DNA from: Prorocentrum cordatum
Lineage: Eukaryota; Sar; Dinophyceae; Prorocentrales; Prorocentraceae
Direction of reading: 5' to 3'
Length of the DNA stretch: 64,000 nucleotides
Assembly: GCA_963575745.1 (NCBI GenBank)
Contig: CAUYUJ010015837.1
Span: forward strand, 1,773,040-1,837,039
Positions 44,621 through 54,840 of this stretch are shown one piece after another. The translations under genes and the position numbers were made by a program. Each line of letters begins with the position of its first letter. Within the stretch, counting starts at the first letter, position 1. The notes beneath the pieces are model-generated. The model was not told the DNA's origin, made no database searches, and was given only the letters and a program-made list of their open reading frames with translations.

Positions 44621-44859
44621 TGATTTCTGTTGTCGGAAGTGGGGGGGTGATATCGGAGTGGAACAGAGAGCCCCCCACCGGGAAACCGGTTTCCGTTTCT
44701 GGTTCGTGTCGCGCGTGCGGGCAAGGCAAAGCTGCGCGGGCGGGCGAGAGGGATGACTCCGGTGTGGCTATGGCGGGTCAAGACAAAAGACCGCCCCTCC
44801 GGTGGGCCGGCGTGGCCGGGGTGTCCCGCTGTGGCGTCCCGCCGTGGTATCCCGTCGTC

Positions 44860-45330
44860 ATCCTGTCGGTGTCCGCGGGCGGTGACCCGGGGGGGTCCCG
44901 CCGTGGTGTCCCGTTGGTGTCCCGAGGGTGTCGCGCCGTGTCCCGTCTGTGTCCTGTGGTGTCCCGTCGGTGCCCCGTCGGTGTCCCGCCGTCGGTGTCC
45001 CTCCGTCGGTGTCTCGCCGTCGGTGTCCGGTCGGTGTCCCGTCGGTATCCCAATTGGTGTCCCGATTGGTGTCCCGTGGGTGTCCCGATTGGTGTCCTAA
45101 TTGGTGCCCTGATGTTGCCCTGGTGGTGTTTCGATGGTGTCTCGATGGTGTCCCGTTGGTGTCCCGATGAGTGTGCCCCGATTGGTGTTCCGATGGTGTC
45201 CTGGTGGTGTGCTGGTGTATCGGTTGGCGTTTCGATTCGTGTCCCGATTGTGCCTTGGTGGTATCCCGATGGTGTCCCGATGTGTCCCTGACGGTGCCCT
45301 GATGGTGGCCCTAAAGTAAGGCGGTGCCCC
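44860..45330 (+). repeat. GGTGTCCCGATT minisatellite
   Basis: About 30 copies of a 12-16 base unit, GTCGGTGTCCCGTCGGTG on the left grading into GATTGGTGTCCCGATGGTG on the right. Confidence 0.9.
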
Positions 45331-45770
45331 GATGGTGCTCCGATCGCATCGAGGTGGTTTCCAGGATCGCTGGTGAGATCGATAATCCGACTTGGGGGGT
45401 GAGATCGAAGAGAACCCGAGACGCCAAACGCTTCACCACCACCTGGCAAACGTCACCACCAGACTCATCATCACACTCCTCACCGCCATATTCATCGTCA
45501 AAGGGTGATGGGGTCGAATAATTGCCACCGTCGTCATCACCATTATGCTTTCTCGCCAGCATCGCCAGTGTATTCGCCCATTGCCATCATGCATTGTCGT
45601 CAGCATCGTCGTCTTGCATCGTCGCCAACTCGTGAGGGCATCACCAGCATCGCCACCATCACAATCATCGCAGTTGTCCTCAGTTGGTTATTTCCCCCAA
45701 CCTCCGTATCACCCCAAGGGTGGTCGTATAGGTTTTGCATCGTTTAAGAATTTTCTTTGACATCCCTGAT
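45331..45770. other. Intergenic stretch with ATCATCGCC-type trinucleotides
   Basis: 45520-45680 is rich in CATCGCCA, CATCATC and CAGCATCG phrases. No gene is recognised. Confidence 0.4.
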
Positions 45771-45774
45771 ACGG

Positions 45775-46640
45775 CCACACGACGCCACAGCAAGGCCCCA
45801 GAGGGCCTGCATGACGCTCCAAGGTTGCGAAACAGATCCCGAAGAGAGCCCACGGACAGCCCAGCAAGCCACCGAACCGGCACAAGACGCGCCCAAGACA
45901 GCCCAGAACGCCCCCAGACGACCCCACGACGGGCTCCGAGGCCCCCGACGACGGCCCCAACGGCGCTCGAAAACGCCCAGGGTGGCCCCAAGCCAGCCCA
46001 AGAGGCCCCCAAGACGCCCCATGAGCGCTCCAGGAGAGCCAAGGCGGCCCAACAGGCCCCCTAAGACGCCCAAGGGCACTGCAGAAGAACCTCCCCGGGA
46101 CCCCCAAAAGAAAACGTTATCGATGTATGTTTCTTTGTGGAGGGCCTTCTCTGTGATATGTCTCTGGGATCTCCATGTTTCCGCACGGCGACGTCACAGG
46201 ACATGTTCTTGGTTATTGCTTTTTCCGTGCTCTTTTGTTTGCTCTTTTGTAACATTTTCTGGTAGGTTCCTGTCTCGGCCAGAGGACGTAAAAGGACGAC
46301 CCCAGAAAGCCTCCATCACGATCCAAGGCTGCTGAAAAATATCCTTAAGGGAACCCCAAACAAGCACAGCAGGCCGCCGAGGCGGGCACAAGACGAGACC
46401 AAGACAACCCAAAACAACCCCAAACAACCCCACAATAAACTCCGAGGCGCCCGACGACAACCCCAACGGCGCAAACGCCCAGGGTGGTCCAAAGATAGCC
46501 GAAAAGGCCCCCAAGACGCCCCAAAGGCGCTCCCCGAGAGCCCCAAGACGGCCAAATGGGCCCTGAAGGCGCCCAAGAGCGCTCCAGGAGAACCTCCCAG
46601 AGAGCCTCCAGACAAAATTCACAGATTTCTGACGGTGCTT
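45775..46640 (-). repeat. ~370-bp repeat unit, copies 4 and 5
   Basis: Copies begin at about 45795 and 46295 and follow the same landmarks as copies 1-3 (TGACGCTCCAAGGTTGCGAA, CACGACGGGCTCCGAGGC, GCTCGAAAACGCCCAGGGTG). Copy 5 is the most diverged. The linker between them contains GTTCCTGTCTCGGCCAGAGG, matching the linker before copy 3 at 44115. Confidence 0.85.
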
Positions 46641-46799
46641 GAAGTGTTTGCTGGGATGTCCCGATGCTGACTGACGGGTGGAGACACAACAGGGTTGACC
46701 CTTTGCACCATGACACTTTCTAAGACACAACAGGCGTGATGCTTAGAATGCCCAGCGCCTGGGGCACCCCCCCACGGACTTAACGCCTCTTGGGCGCGA

Positions 46800-46889
46800 A
46801 CTGGGGGAGAGGACGACGAGAACGGCGACGACGACGACGACGACGATGACGACGACGACGGCGACGGCGACGGCTACAACGGCGACGTT

Positions 46890-46931
<42 letters not shown>

Positions 46932-46965
46932 GACGACGTCGACGACAACGACAACGACGACGCAA
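46800..46965 (+). repeat. (GAC)n trinucleotide tract
   Basis: About 165 bases of GACGACGAC with GGCGACGGC interruptions. Confidence 0.95.
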
Positions 46966-47249
46966 ATTACCTCGCATCCCTGCCTCTGAGGTCCGTCTTC
47001 CACTACAGGCCTCAGCTTTTAGATTCTCTCGTCCGATCACTCCATGGGCATTGCGTCTCCGCGCGCGGGCTTGTGATTCGGGCGCACAGTTCTCCTGCAA
47101 CGGCCACAGTCGTCGGTGCTGGTCCTCTTCCTCTGCCCTTCCCTGCCTCCCTCAGTTCTTTCCTTCCCTCCTTGATCTCGCTCCATCCCTCCTCTCCATC
47201 CATTCTCCACTCCGTCGTTGTCGTAGTCGTCGTCGTCGTATCATTGGGG

Positions 47250-47370
47250 CTTGTGGGCACTTCTTGGGCGCCTCCTGGGGGCCTCTTGGCCGCCTTCTGG
47301 GGGCCTTTTTTGGAGCCTTCGAGCGGTTTTCGGTGGCCTCTTGGCGATCTCGGCCGCCGCCAGTTTGGCG
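47250..47370 (+). repeat. Short module B array
   Basis: CTTGGGCGCCTCCTGGGGGC, CTCTTGGCCGCC and related units. Confidence 0.6.
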
Positions 47371-48555
47371 CAAGAGAGCTTCTGGGGCTACTCGCTTTCC
47401 CCTTGCGGGGTCGAAAACATTGACCTTCGGAATGGGTTTGTTTGGGCCTGGAGATAGTTTTTAAGCTTACCCCGAAACCCATTTCGAATTCTCGGCGCTG
47501 CAATCCATCGCCACGGATTCAAGGAAATCAGCCACATACAATCCGATTGATCCGCAGGGGCACCCAGAAAAGCGCCTGGAGGCCCAAATCCGCTCGAGAG
47601 CGGCTGGAAACACAAGATTACCAGAAACGCAAGGTTGCCAGAAGAGGGAAGCCCGAGAGAAGACCCCGAACAGAAAATCCAATCGTTGCGCTCCAACGAG
47701 CCCCCTGGATACCCAAGCAGTCTCCGTCATAGACCTGGTAAGAAGCCTCGAAGAGGCCGCCGAAGACCACCAGTGGCCTGAGAGCAGCAAGAAGAAGTTA
47801 CACCGGAGAAAACCCCAATCAGTGGATGGTCCGAAAGCTTTACAAGCACCATGCCGGGCCGCTGTTTCGCAAGAGGGCTATTGAGAGACTAACTCATTCA
47901 TTAAAGGGTTGTGGCATCTTCGCCATTTCGGGCATTCGTCGGCTCAAAAGGGCCCAGGAGGTTTTTTAATTGCCACAGGACGGCGCACGAGGGGCCTAAG
48001 ATGACCCAGGCGGGCCTCCAGAGGTTCCCTCGACGGCCTGAGAGGGCCCCTCGACGACTCAAGAGGGCCACAGCACGTCCCCACAAGGACACGGAAAAAT
48101 GATCAGCATCAGCAAGAGAGAAATAGAGAAGAGAGGAGGCGCGCATCGAAAGCCGCCCATCGAGAGCTGCCCACCCAGAGCCGCCCACCGAAATCGGCTG
48201 GCTATTTTCGCCCATCTCTTTTGTGTCCACTAGGACCCCTTCAGTGTAAGCGCTGATTGGTGAATTACAATGAGCCCCCAGCACGAAGACTCACTAAGCT
48301 TTCTGAGAATAGCTCGGGAGACCTTCCACCTGACCTCGACAAACATCCACGAATCCTCCGACATACATACCAGTCACCGAAAGGGCAAGCACCCCCAGCG
48401 CATCCAACCGTACATGCGGAACGGCATGTGTACATATAGCAGTGGCAGCAACGGAAATCGTCATGGTTTCCATCGAAGACGCGACGGTGTTTTTAGTGGC
48501 TTGAGTGGCTATAGTGACGGAGGCGTTGTGGTGCAGTGGTTTCAGTATGTCTATA
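47371..48555. other. Intergenic stretch, no recognisable gene
   Basis: A reverse module B fragment lies at about 47950-48070. 48155-48195 repeats GCCGCCCA and CATCGAGAGC phrases. No gene is recognised. Confidence 0.4.
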
Positions 48556-48557
48556 GA

Positions 48558-48672
48558 CACGCACATACATGCATACATACATGCATACATGCATGCGTAC
48601 ATACCAACATACATACGCGCGTACGCACAGGCATATAAGCACACACACAGACAGACAGACAGACAGGCAGGC

Positions 48673-48704
<32 letters not shown>

Positions 48705-48724
48705 GGACAGACAGACAAACAGAA

Positions 48725-48803
<79 letters not shown>
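48558..48803 (+). repeat. CATA then (CAGA)n microsatellite
   Basis: 48558-48640 is CATACATGCATACATG DNA. 48647-48803 is about 38 CAGA units with few interruptions, the last 80 bases nearly perfect. Confidence 0.95.
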
Positions 48804-48805
<2 letters not shown>

Positions 48806-48849
48806 TATATCAAAGTTACACATGTATACACATGTACGCCCCTCCGCCC

Positions 48850-49080
48850 CAGGGCCCCGCCCACGTCGGGAACATCTTCGGCAAATGTCAGTACCGCCTT
48901 CCTGGGCTTCCAAGAACGCCCCGGGAGGGCCTCACGACGGCTCAGCACCCCCGTGACAGGCAAGAGTGCCCCAAGACGACCGGCGACAGCTTCCCGACAG
49001 CCCAAGAGACCACAACGAGCGCCATAGAGACTCGCAAGACCGCCCGAAAGAGTTTTAAGGAAGGCTTCGAGAGGCCCAAA
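48850..49080 (-). repeat. Reverse module B fragment
   Basis: CCAAGAACGCCCCGGGAGG, CCAAGACGACCGGCGAC, CCCAAGAGACC and similar. It abuts module A of the next element. Confidence 0.6.
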
Positions 49081-49096
49081 CTTGCAGAAATTGTTG

Positions 49097-50052
49097 ACGC
49101 TTCGCGTATCCCCACCAGCCCATCCAGAAACGATGCTCAGGGGAGTTGAGGTGATCAGGGAAGTCGGGGAGCATGCAGAATAACAAAGGGCGGGGGAAGC
49201 TGTCACAGACCCCGAGAGGGGGAGGATGGAAGAGGAGTCGTCGTCGTCGTCGTCGTCGGAGGAGGAGGGGGAAGAGGAGGAGGAGGAGGAGGAGGAGGAC
49301 GGAGAAGGAGGAAGAATCGGAGGAGGAGGAGGAGGAGGGGAAGGAGCTTCTTGGGGGTCTTTTGAGGGCCTCTTGGAGGGCTTTTTGGGCGCCTTGGGGC
49401 ATCTTGGGCGCCTCTTGGGACCCTCTTGAGGCGCTCTGGGGAGCCTTCGGGGCGCTTTTGGGGCCATCTTGGAGGGAGTCGATCAAACAAGAGGGGGGGT
49501 TTAATTAGCGTCCCCCCTCGGAAGCCCCTAAAATCGCCTCTTGGACCCCTCTTGGAACGCTCTTGGAGTGCTCTTGGGCGCTCTTGGGGCCGTCTTGGGG
49601 CTCTTTTGGGGCTCTCTTGGGGCCCTCTTGGGCCATCTTGGAGCCATCTCCAGGCCTCGGATGGCCATCGGAAGCGAAAAGGCGAGAAAGCAAAAATCAT
49701 TGATTTTCCTTAGGTTTTGGGACGATTTTGGCCTCTTCGGGGCCTCCTTGGGGAGCTGTTTGGCCACTTGGAGTTATCTTGGGGCCGTCTTTGGGCTTCT
49801 TGGAACCATCTTAGGAGCCATCTCGAGCGATCTTGCGCTATCTTGAGCCATCTTGGAGCTCATCTTGGGTTCTCTGAGGCGCTCTTGGAGCCGTCTTGGG
49901 CCATCTGGGACGCTCTAACTACCCGCGGCCCCCCCCGTCCAGGTCCAGGGGAGGGGGTAGGGGGAGGGGTAAACCCCTCCCCAAGGGGGAAGAGGGAGGG
50001 GTGGAAGAGGATCTGCTCTAGACCACCTACGCCCAGAGGGCTGGTGGGACTT
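49097..50052 (+). repeat. Composite dispersed element, copy 3 (A-GGA-B-E-C-B-D)
   Basis: The most complete copy. Module A at 49097-49140 (GACGCTTCGCGTATCCCCAC); GGA/GTC-rich tract at 49235-49345; module B at 49345-49665; module E at 49668-49692 (GGAAGCGAAAAGGCGAGAAA); module C at 49693-49712 (AAAAATCATTGATTTTCC); a second B run to about 49905; module D at 49935-50052 (GGGGTAAACCCCTCCCC and CGCCCAGAGGGCTGGTGGGA). No open frame is shared with the other copies, so it looks non-autonomous. Confidence 0.8.
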
Positions 50053-50124
50053 GAGGAAATGTATAAATTGTGCCTTCGCGATTTTCGTTTCCGATCTGCG
50101 TCCGAGGCTGCCGCATGATCCCCA

Positions 50125-50215
50125 CCAGGACCCGAAGCTGCTCCCGAGGGGCTCCCCGAGAGACCCCAAGAGGCTCCCAAGACGCCCGAAAAGAGGCTTC
50201 CAAGATGCTCTGGAG
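50125..50215 (-). repeat. Reverse module B fragment next to the kinase retrogene
   Basis: CCCCGAGAGACCCCAAGAGG and CTCCCAAGACGCCCG-type units end six bases before the leader relic at 50222, so the retrogene sits at the edge of a module B segment. Confidence 0.65.
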
Positions 50216-50221
50216 AGCCCG

Positions 50222-50243
50222 TCCGCAGCCATTTTGGCTCAAG
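50222..50243 (+). other. Relic of the dinoflagellate spliced leader (dinoSL)
   Basis: Twenty-one of 22 bases match the leader; the single change is C for T in CCGCAGCC, and CCATTTTGGCTCAAG is intact. It is followed by GCTGCAG, not a GT donor. It marks the cap end of the mRNA that gave rise to the kinase homologue at 50342. Confidence 0.92.
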
Positions 50244-50341
50244 GCTGCAGCCGCTGGCTCCGCCTGGCCACCCCGCCCGCCCACCCGCGCGCGCGGGCCT
50301 GTCTGGCAGGGGTCCGCCCCGAGGCGGCGCGCGGTCGTGGC

Positions 50342-51220
50342 ATGGACGGCCGGCTGCTCGCCAAGCTCGACCGGGTGCATTCGTTCCTTTGGAAGGACGA
50401 GGTAAGCGAAACTTACAGCTGCACCGTCCCCGGAGTACATGGGCGGGTGGCAGTGAAGGTGTTCATCAAAGTGAATCTGCGGGGCTCCAAGGAGGCGCAG
50501 GTGCTGAAAGACCTCGAACACCCGAACCTCATCCACCTGCTGCACGTCATTTCGTGCAAGCCCTTGTGCCTCGCGTACGAGATGTGCCCCGGCGGCACGC
50601 TGCGCTCTCTGCTCTCTTGGGCAAGCAGCAAGACGGGCGATCCATCGAGTCAGCAGCCGGGGCTCACTGTGGATCACCGACTGCAGGCGGTCGCCCAGAC
50701 AGTCTCCGCCGTGGCGCACTTGCACAAGAAGGACATCGTTCATTCTGCCGTGAGGCCGGACAACATCTTTCTCGCTCACCCAGTGGGCCACGGGCCTGAG
50801 GGCATCGTCGTGCCACAGGTGCTGTTGGGCGACGTGGGCTTGTCCCGTTTCTTGGAAGACGAGGTCGAACAAACCCCTTCATTCGGCACTTTGAACTACA
50901 TGGCGCCAGAGGTGCTGCTGCGAGCCTCATACGGCCTAGCCTCTGACGTATTCTCATGTGGCGTGATAATACACGAGGTGTTAACGGGCATTGTGCCGTA
51001 CAGCGACCTGAACATCGCAAGCCATATCTTAGTGTTGAAGGTATGTGCGGGCCTACGGCCGAATATCAGTCTCTTACACGCATGTGGCGCGGCCAAGCTG
51101 CAGATAGCAAGCATCTTGGCTTTCGCATGGGATGAGGACGTTAACACCAGGACGACATCGGAAGAGTTCGAACTAACTCTTTTCGGTTTGATTGACAAGC
51201 GTCAGAAGGCCAGTCTGTAG
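50342..51220 (+). CDS. TKL-like protein kinase homologue, probable pseudokinase; retrogene
   Basis: Encodes 292 residues forming one protein kinase domain. Visible landmarks: VAVK (K39, ATP-binding Lys), E51 of helix C, hinge LAYEMCPGGTL (77-87), GDVG (D164, DFG position), GTLNYMAPE (182-190, activation segment end), SDVFSCGVIIHEVLTG and a C-terminal NTRTTSEEFELTL that fits the last subdomain. The catalytic loop reads HSAVRPDN at 134-141: the HRD Asp is Ala and the following Lys is Arg, so phosphotransfer should be lost. A glycine-rich loop is not evident either. The overall pattern resembles tyrosine-kinase-like Ser/Thr kinases. The start is the first in-frame ATG after the leader relic, 98 bases downstream. 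There is no intron or internal stop, so the frame is conserved despite the lost residue. Role as scaffold or regulator is inference. Confidence 0.85.
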   Translation: MDGRLLAKLDRVHSFLWKDEVSETYSCTVPGVHGRVAVKVFIKVNLRGSKEAQVLKDLEHPNLIHLLHVISCKPLCLAYEMCPGGTLRSLLSWASSKTGDPSSQQPGLTVDHRLQAVAQTVSAVAHLHKKDIVHSAVRPDNIFLAHPVGHGPEGIVVPQVLLGDVGLSRFLEDEVEQTPSFGTLNYMAPEVLLRASYGLASDVFSCGVIIHEVLTGIVPYSDLNIASHILVLKVCAGLRPNISLLHACGAAKLQIASILAFAWDEDVNTRTTSEEFELTLFGLIDKRQKASL

Positions 51221-52900
51221 ACGGGGCACGATATGCACAGGAACTGGTGAGCGCGCGTCCCTTTGACAGCGTCTTACTCGCATGTCTGCTCCGCCAACAA
51301 AACCGCTGCCGCCACGTCGGGTTCGCGTGTCTCTGACCCTCTTGCCGCACGGCTGTGTGAGGTCGCCCGCCTCGTCATCATCACTAAGTGTTACGCCCGT
51401 GACATGCCCACGTACATGCGCTTTGCTTGTGCAGTTGTCAAGTTCCGCATCCATCTCTTTCTAAATTTCTTTCTTGTCTGCCGTCCACGACGATGGCGAT
51501 GAGCCTGGGAACGAGGAGCCACAGACAGTGAAGCAGCACCCCTGCCAGACACTTTGCCGTTCCCGCTTGCTCTGGGACATTTGCCCCGGCAGCGAGAAGC
51601 GAGCCTATCTGATCTAGCGTTTGCCGCGCAGCTCGGCCGTTGCTTTATGCTGCAGTCGTTGGAACTGGCAAACGCTCGAGGCTGTTCCTAAGTATTATGT
51701 CCATCTGCTCGGTTTGTGTTGAATACGTCCTGGGCGTTGGCCATTTTTTCCGAGTCCTCCTCCGGCAATGACCAGCCAAGTTGAATCCGCAGCGCCGCGC
51801 CCCACCTGCCTCCCCCCCTCCAACCCCTCCTGTGCTTGCTCCGCAGCCCCCATATTCGCATTGCCCCGTGGCGCTTTGCACATGCGGAAGCAGCGTTCCA
51901 CTCCGTTTCTTTATCGGATGTAGAAGGACTCTGATTTCTGACCACCCCCCTGCTCTGGTTGGGCTTACGCCAGCCCGTGGGAACCACACTTTTAACTGTT
52001 GCGCGCCTGGCAAAAAAAAACAATGCGCCCGCGCTCGCAGCCGCTCTTCGGGATCGCTCAGGCGTGTGTGCACGTTCCGGATGCTAGCGTAGAGGATGTG
52101 CAAGGATCTCGAGATTCTGCTAGCCATCCCCAGTAGCTTGGGTCGAGCCCACGCCCGCCCATGGAAGGCACTCTTTTTCAATTTCAGAACTTGTTGTCTC
52201 AATGAATTGTTCCGCGCCGGCCACTTTCCAAGGGACACAGCCACATTCCGAGCATGGGGCATGGAAACAAGGCTTGGTATTTTCACGAAGTTGCATGTGG
52301 GCTCAACAGGCTCGCGTTTTGACTTCTGCAGCACGGTCGCCCCTCTTTTTCATAGAGCGTCATTCAGACGGCAGGCTGGGTTCTTGAGTAGGGCACGCAC
52401 AGCCAGGGTGAAACATCTAGATGAGGAGGAGGAGGAGGAGCAGGAGAAGGAGCAGGAGGCGGCAGGGCGGAGGCGGGGCAGAATGCTACGTTCAGCTGAG
52501 GCGTGCCTGTTGAAGCAGTTATTTCGTCGCCCCGAGGGAAGCTGGCCTGCGGCCTAATACAAACAGGAAGCGCTGACCCTCTGGCAACCGCTGCGAATTC
52601 CAAGCCTTGCTGCACGTTTCGGGGCGACAGAACGGCGCCGCGTGGCCCGGCTCCAGCACGTGATTAGTGCAACGGTGTTCCGAGCAGTCGGGCGCCGCCG
52701 CAAAGGCTGGGGTGGGCCCGCGCGTTGTGGAGCTTTGGCGGCAGGTTCCGGGGGGTCGTTTCAAAAGTTCATCGCCCACTCGCAGGGGAGGAGGCGAGCC
52801 GGGAGGAGGGAAGAGCGGGGAGGATGGAGGAATGTGGCCAGCGGGCCTGGCCAATCCCGACCGCAGTTTTCAGTCGACTTTCACTGCCCAAGAATATACA
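51221..52900. other. Long intergenic stretch, no recognisable gene
   Basis: The first part is presumably the 3' untranslated region of the kinase retrogene; no poly(A) trace was seen beside it. A9 occurs at 52012-52020 and a short GGA tract at 52423-52470. Frames up to 229 codons (51645-52334, minus) show no domain. Confidence 0.4.
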
Positions 52901-52903
52901 TGC

Positions 52904-53087
52904 AACTCAGCGGGCGAAGAGCAGTGTAACATAAACTTTCCCGTCACCGGGGGCGCGTACCCCAGGGCGGCTGGAAAGTTCATACCCTGACGTGCCACCG
53001 TAGAGGTATAAACTTTCCAGCCGCCCTGGGACAGACGCCCCCGACGGCGAACAAGTTTATGTGATACCGTTCTTCGCCTGCTAAGTA
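52904..53087. mobile_element. Foldback element with ~83-bp imperfect inverted arms
   Basis: 52904-52986 and 53005-53087 are reverse complements with scattered mismatches, around an 18-base loop. The best part is CCCAGGGCGGCTGGAAAGTT, followed by CATACC on the left and paired with its complement on the right. Other matched parts are CGGGCGAAGA and ACATAAACTT. No open frame is present. Foldback or MITE-like transposon remains are most likely. Confidence 0.8.
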
Positions 53088-53594
53088 AAGATGGAATAGG
53101 GCCCGACGGAAATTTGGAGAGGCAGCGTGGCGAGGAGCCATCAGCATGGCATCGTAACAACCAGGCTGTGGCGCACGCGACCCGTGCTTACGGCCCCTGC
53201 AAGTTGACGGGACAGTACACCTTAGGCGATGCTTAAGAAAACTTAAGTTTTCGGCCAGAGTCTCGATGTTTCTTAATGTTTCAATGCAAATCCCAACATT
53301 TGAATAGCCATTCTGGGTTTGATGTAAAATTCTGAGACTATGAATTTCTTAACCCATGATTTCTAAAGCACTTCGCAGGGTGTACATAGCACCACCCCAT
53401 CCATCTGGAGTTGTGTAGCCTCTCGGGCATCGTCGGGTGAGCGCCGCAAGCAGACGGGGCCTGAGCGGGCCGTGGCCATGAAAATTCCGCCTCGGCCATC
53501 CCGCTTCCGAAGATCCAGCTTTTTCCGTGCTGGATTGTACTCGATGCCCCGATCTTCTCTCGTCGGAGACAACGGTGCGTAACCCTGGTATCGT
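53088..53594. other. Intergenic stretch, no recognisable gene
   Basis: Relatively AT-rich around 53210-53360. No gene recognised. Confidence 0.4.
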
Positions 53595-54010
53595 TGACCA
53601 ACAAAAATGCAGAGAGCCCGCAGGAGACGCCCAAGAGGCTCCCAACAGACCCAAGAGCCCCGAGAGGCCCCAAGAGATGCCCCCAAGAGCCTCCCAGAAG
53701 GCTTTCACCCTCAAGTGGGCCCCCAGGAGACTCCCACGAGATCTCCAAGAATACAGACGAGGAGCAGAGCTGGATGAGGGTGATGGCGGAGGAGGAAGAG
53801 GAGGAGGAGGAGGAGGAGGAGGAGGACGAGGAGGACGAGGAGGACCAGCAGGGGGGGGGGGTCGAACGATGAGGAGGAAAAGCCGGAACGGGAGTAGGAG
53901 GGGTCAGAGGAGGCGGCCAGAGGAGGCGGGAGGAGGAGACGGAAGCGGAGGAGAGAAGTTGAAGGAGGAGATGGACCCGGAGGAGGCCGAGGCAAAGGAG
54001 GCAAAGGAAG
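53595..54010. repeat. Reverse module B fragment followed by a GGA-rich tract
   Basis: 53600-53755 is module B reversed (CCCAAGAGGCTCCCAACAG, CCCCGAGAGGCCCCAAGAG). 53775-54005 is GAGGAGGAGG DNA with A and C interruptions. The same pairing of B and GGA occurs in composite copies 3 and 4. Confidence 0.75.
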
Positions 54011-54490
54011 AGGCAGGCGAGGTTACTCAGAGGCCATGAACATCGATGGATTTCTGTATTTGCATAGTGCTCCTGTTTTCACGTATCGTCGATGCTCGAG
54101 GGCACGTCCTCGAAATTCGGCCTTGATTTGGTTTAGGACGCTAGAGGTCTGGTGGTTTGGGCGGCCTCTTGCAATCCACCCTCCGCTGACTTCACTCGGC
54201 GGTGCGCAGAGGAGCGTGCCGCGAGGGTTGAGATGTTTTTCGAAGGTTCCTATCTCATCATCCTTCTCTCCTCCCGTATCCATGTCTCCACCTGTCTCTT
54301 CCCTGCTCCGTCCTTATCCTTCCTCTCTCCTCCTTATCTCTCCCTCACTCCTTCCTCCCGTCGCCCCGCTTCCCGCGTCACTAAAGGGAAGGCGACTCCC
54401 ATGTGAACAACAACCAAAATTCCTGTTTTCCTTGTTTCAAATCACTCCAGCGCCTGGCGTGGGCGTAGCAACCTCCTCTGGCGGCTCCGT
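54011..54490. other. Intergenic stretch, no recognisable gene
   Basis: Pyrimidine-rich from 54250 to 54375 (CTCCTTATCTCTCCC-like). No gene recognised. Confidence 0.4.
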
Positions 54491-54494
54491 AGGG

Positions 54495-54840
54495 TCCCAG
54501 ACACCCCAAGATGGTCGCCAGATTGCCTAAGAGGTTCCCAAGACGGCCTGAAATGTCCGCAACAGCGGTCCAAAACGACCCAAGATGGCCCCAATACGGG
54601 CTCCAGGAAGTTCAACGCCGTCTCACTTTTGTGGGAACGCATACCTTTTTAGCACACTCGCTTTCTGGATCTTCACAGCGTCCACGACGGCCAAACAGGC
54701 GCCTGAGGGGGCTCCGAGACTGCTCAAGGGGGCCTCAAGACGGCCCAAGAGGGCGCAACTGCGGCCCCAGAGAGCTTCAAGGCGGCCCAAGAGGTTTCCA
54801 GACCGAGCCCACGCGAACTCCAAGGGAATCCCTGCAGGGT
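54495..54840 (-). repeat. Reverse module B array
   Basis: CCAAGATGGTCGCC, CCAAGACGGCC, GGCCTCAAGACGGCCCAAG and related units, interrupted at 54600-54690. Confidence 0.7.
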
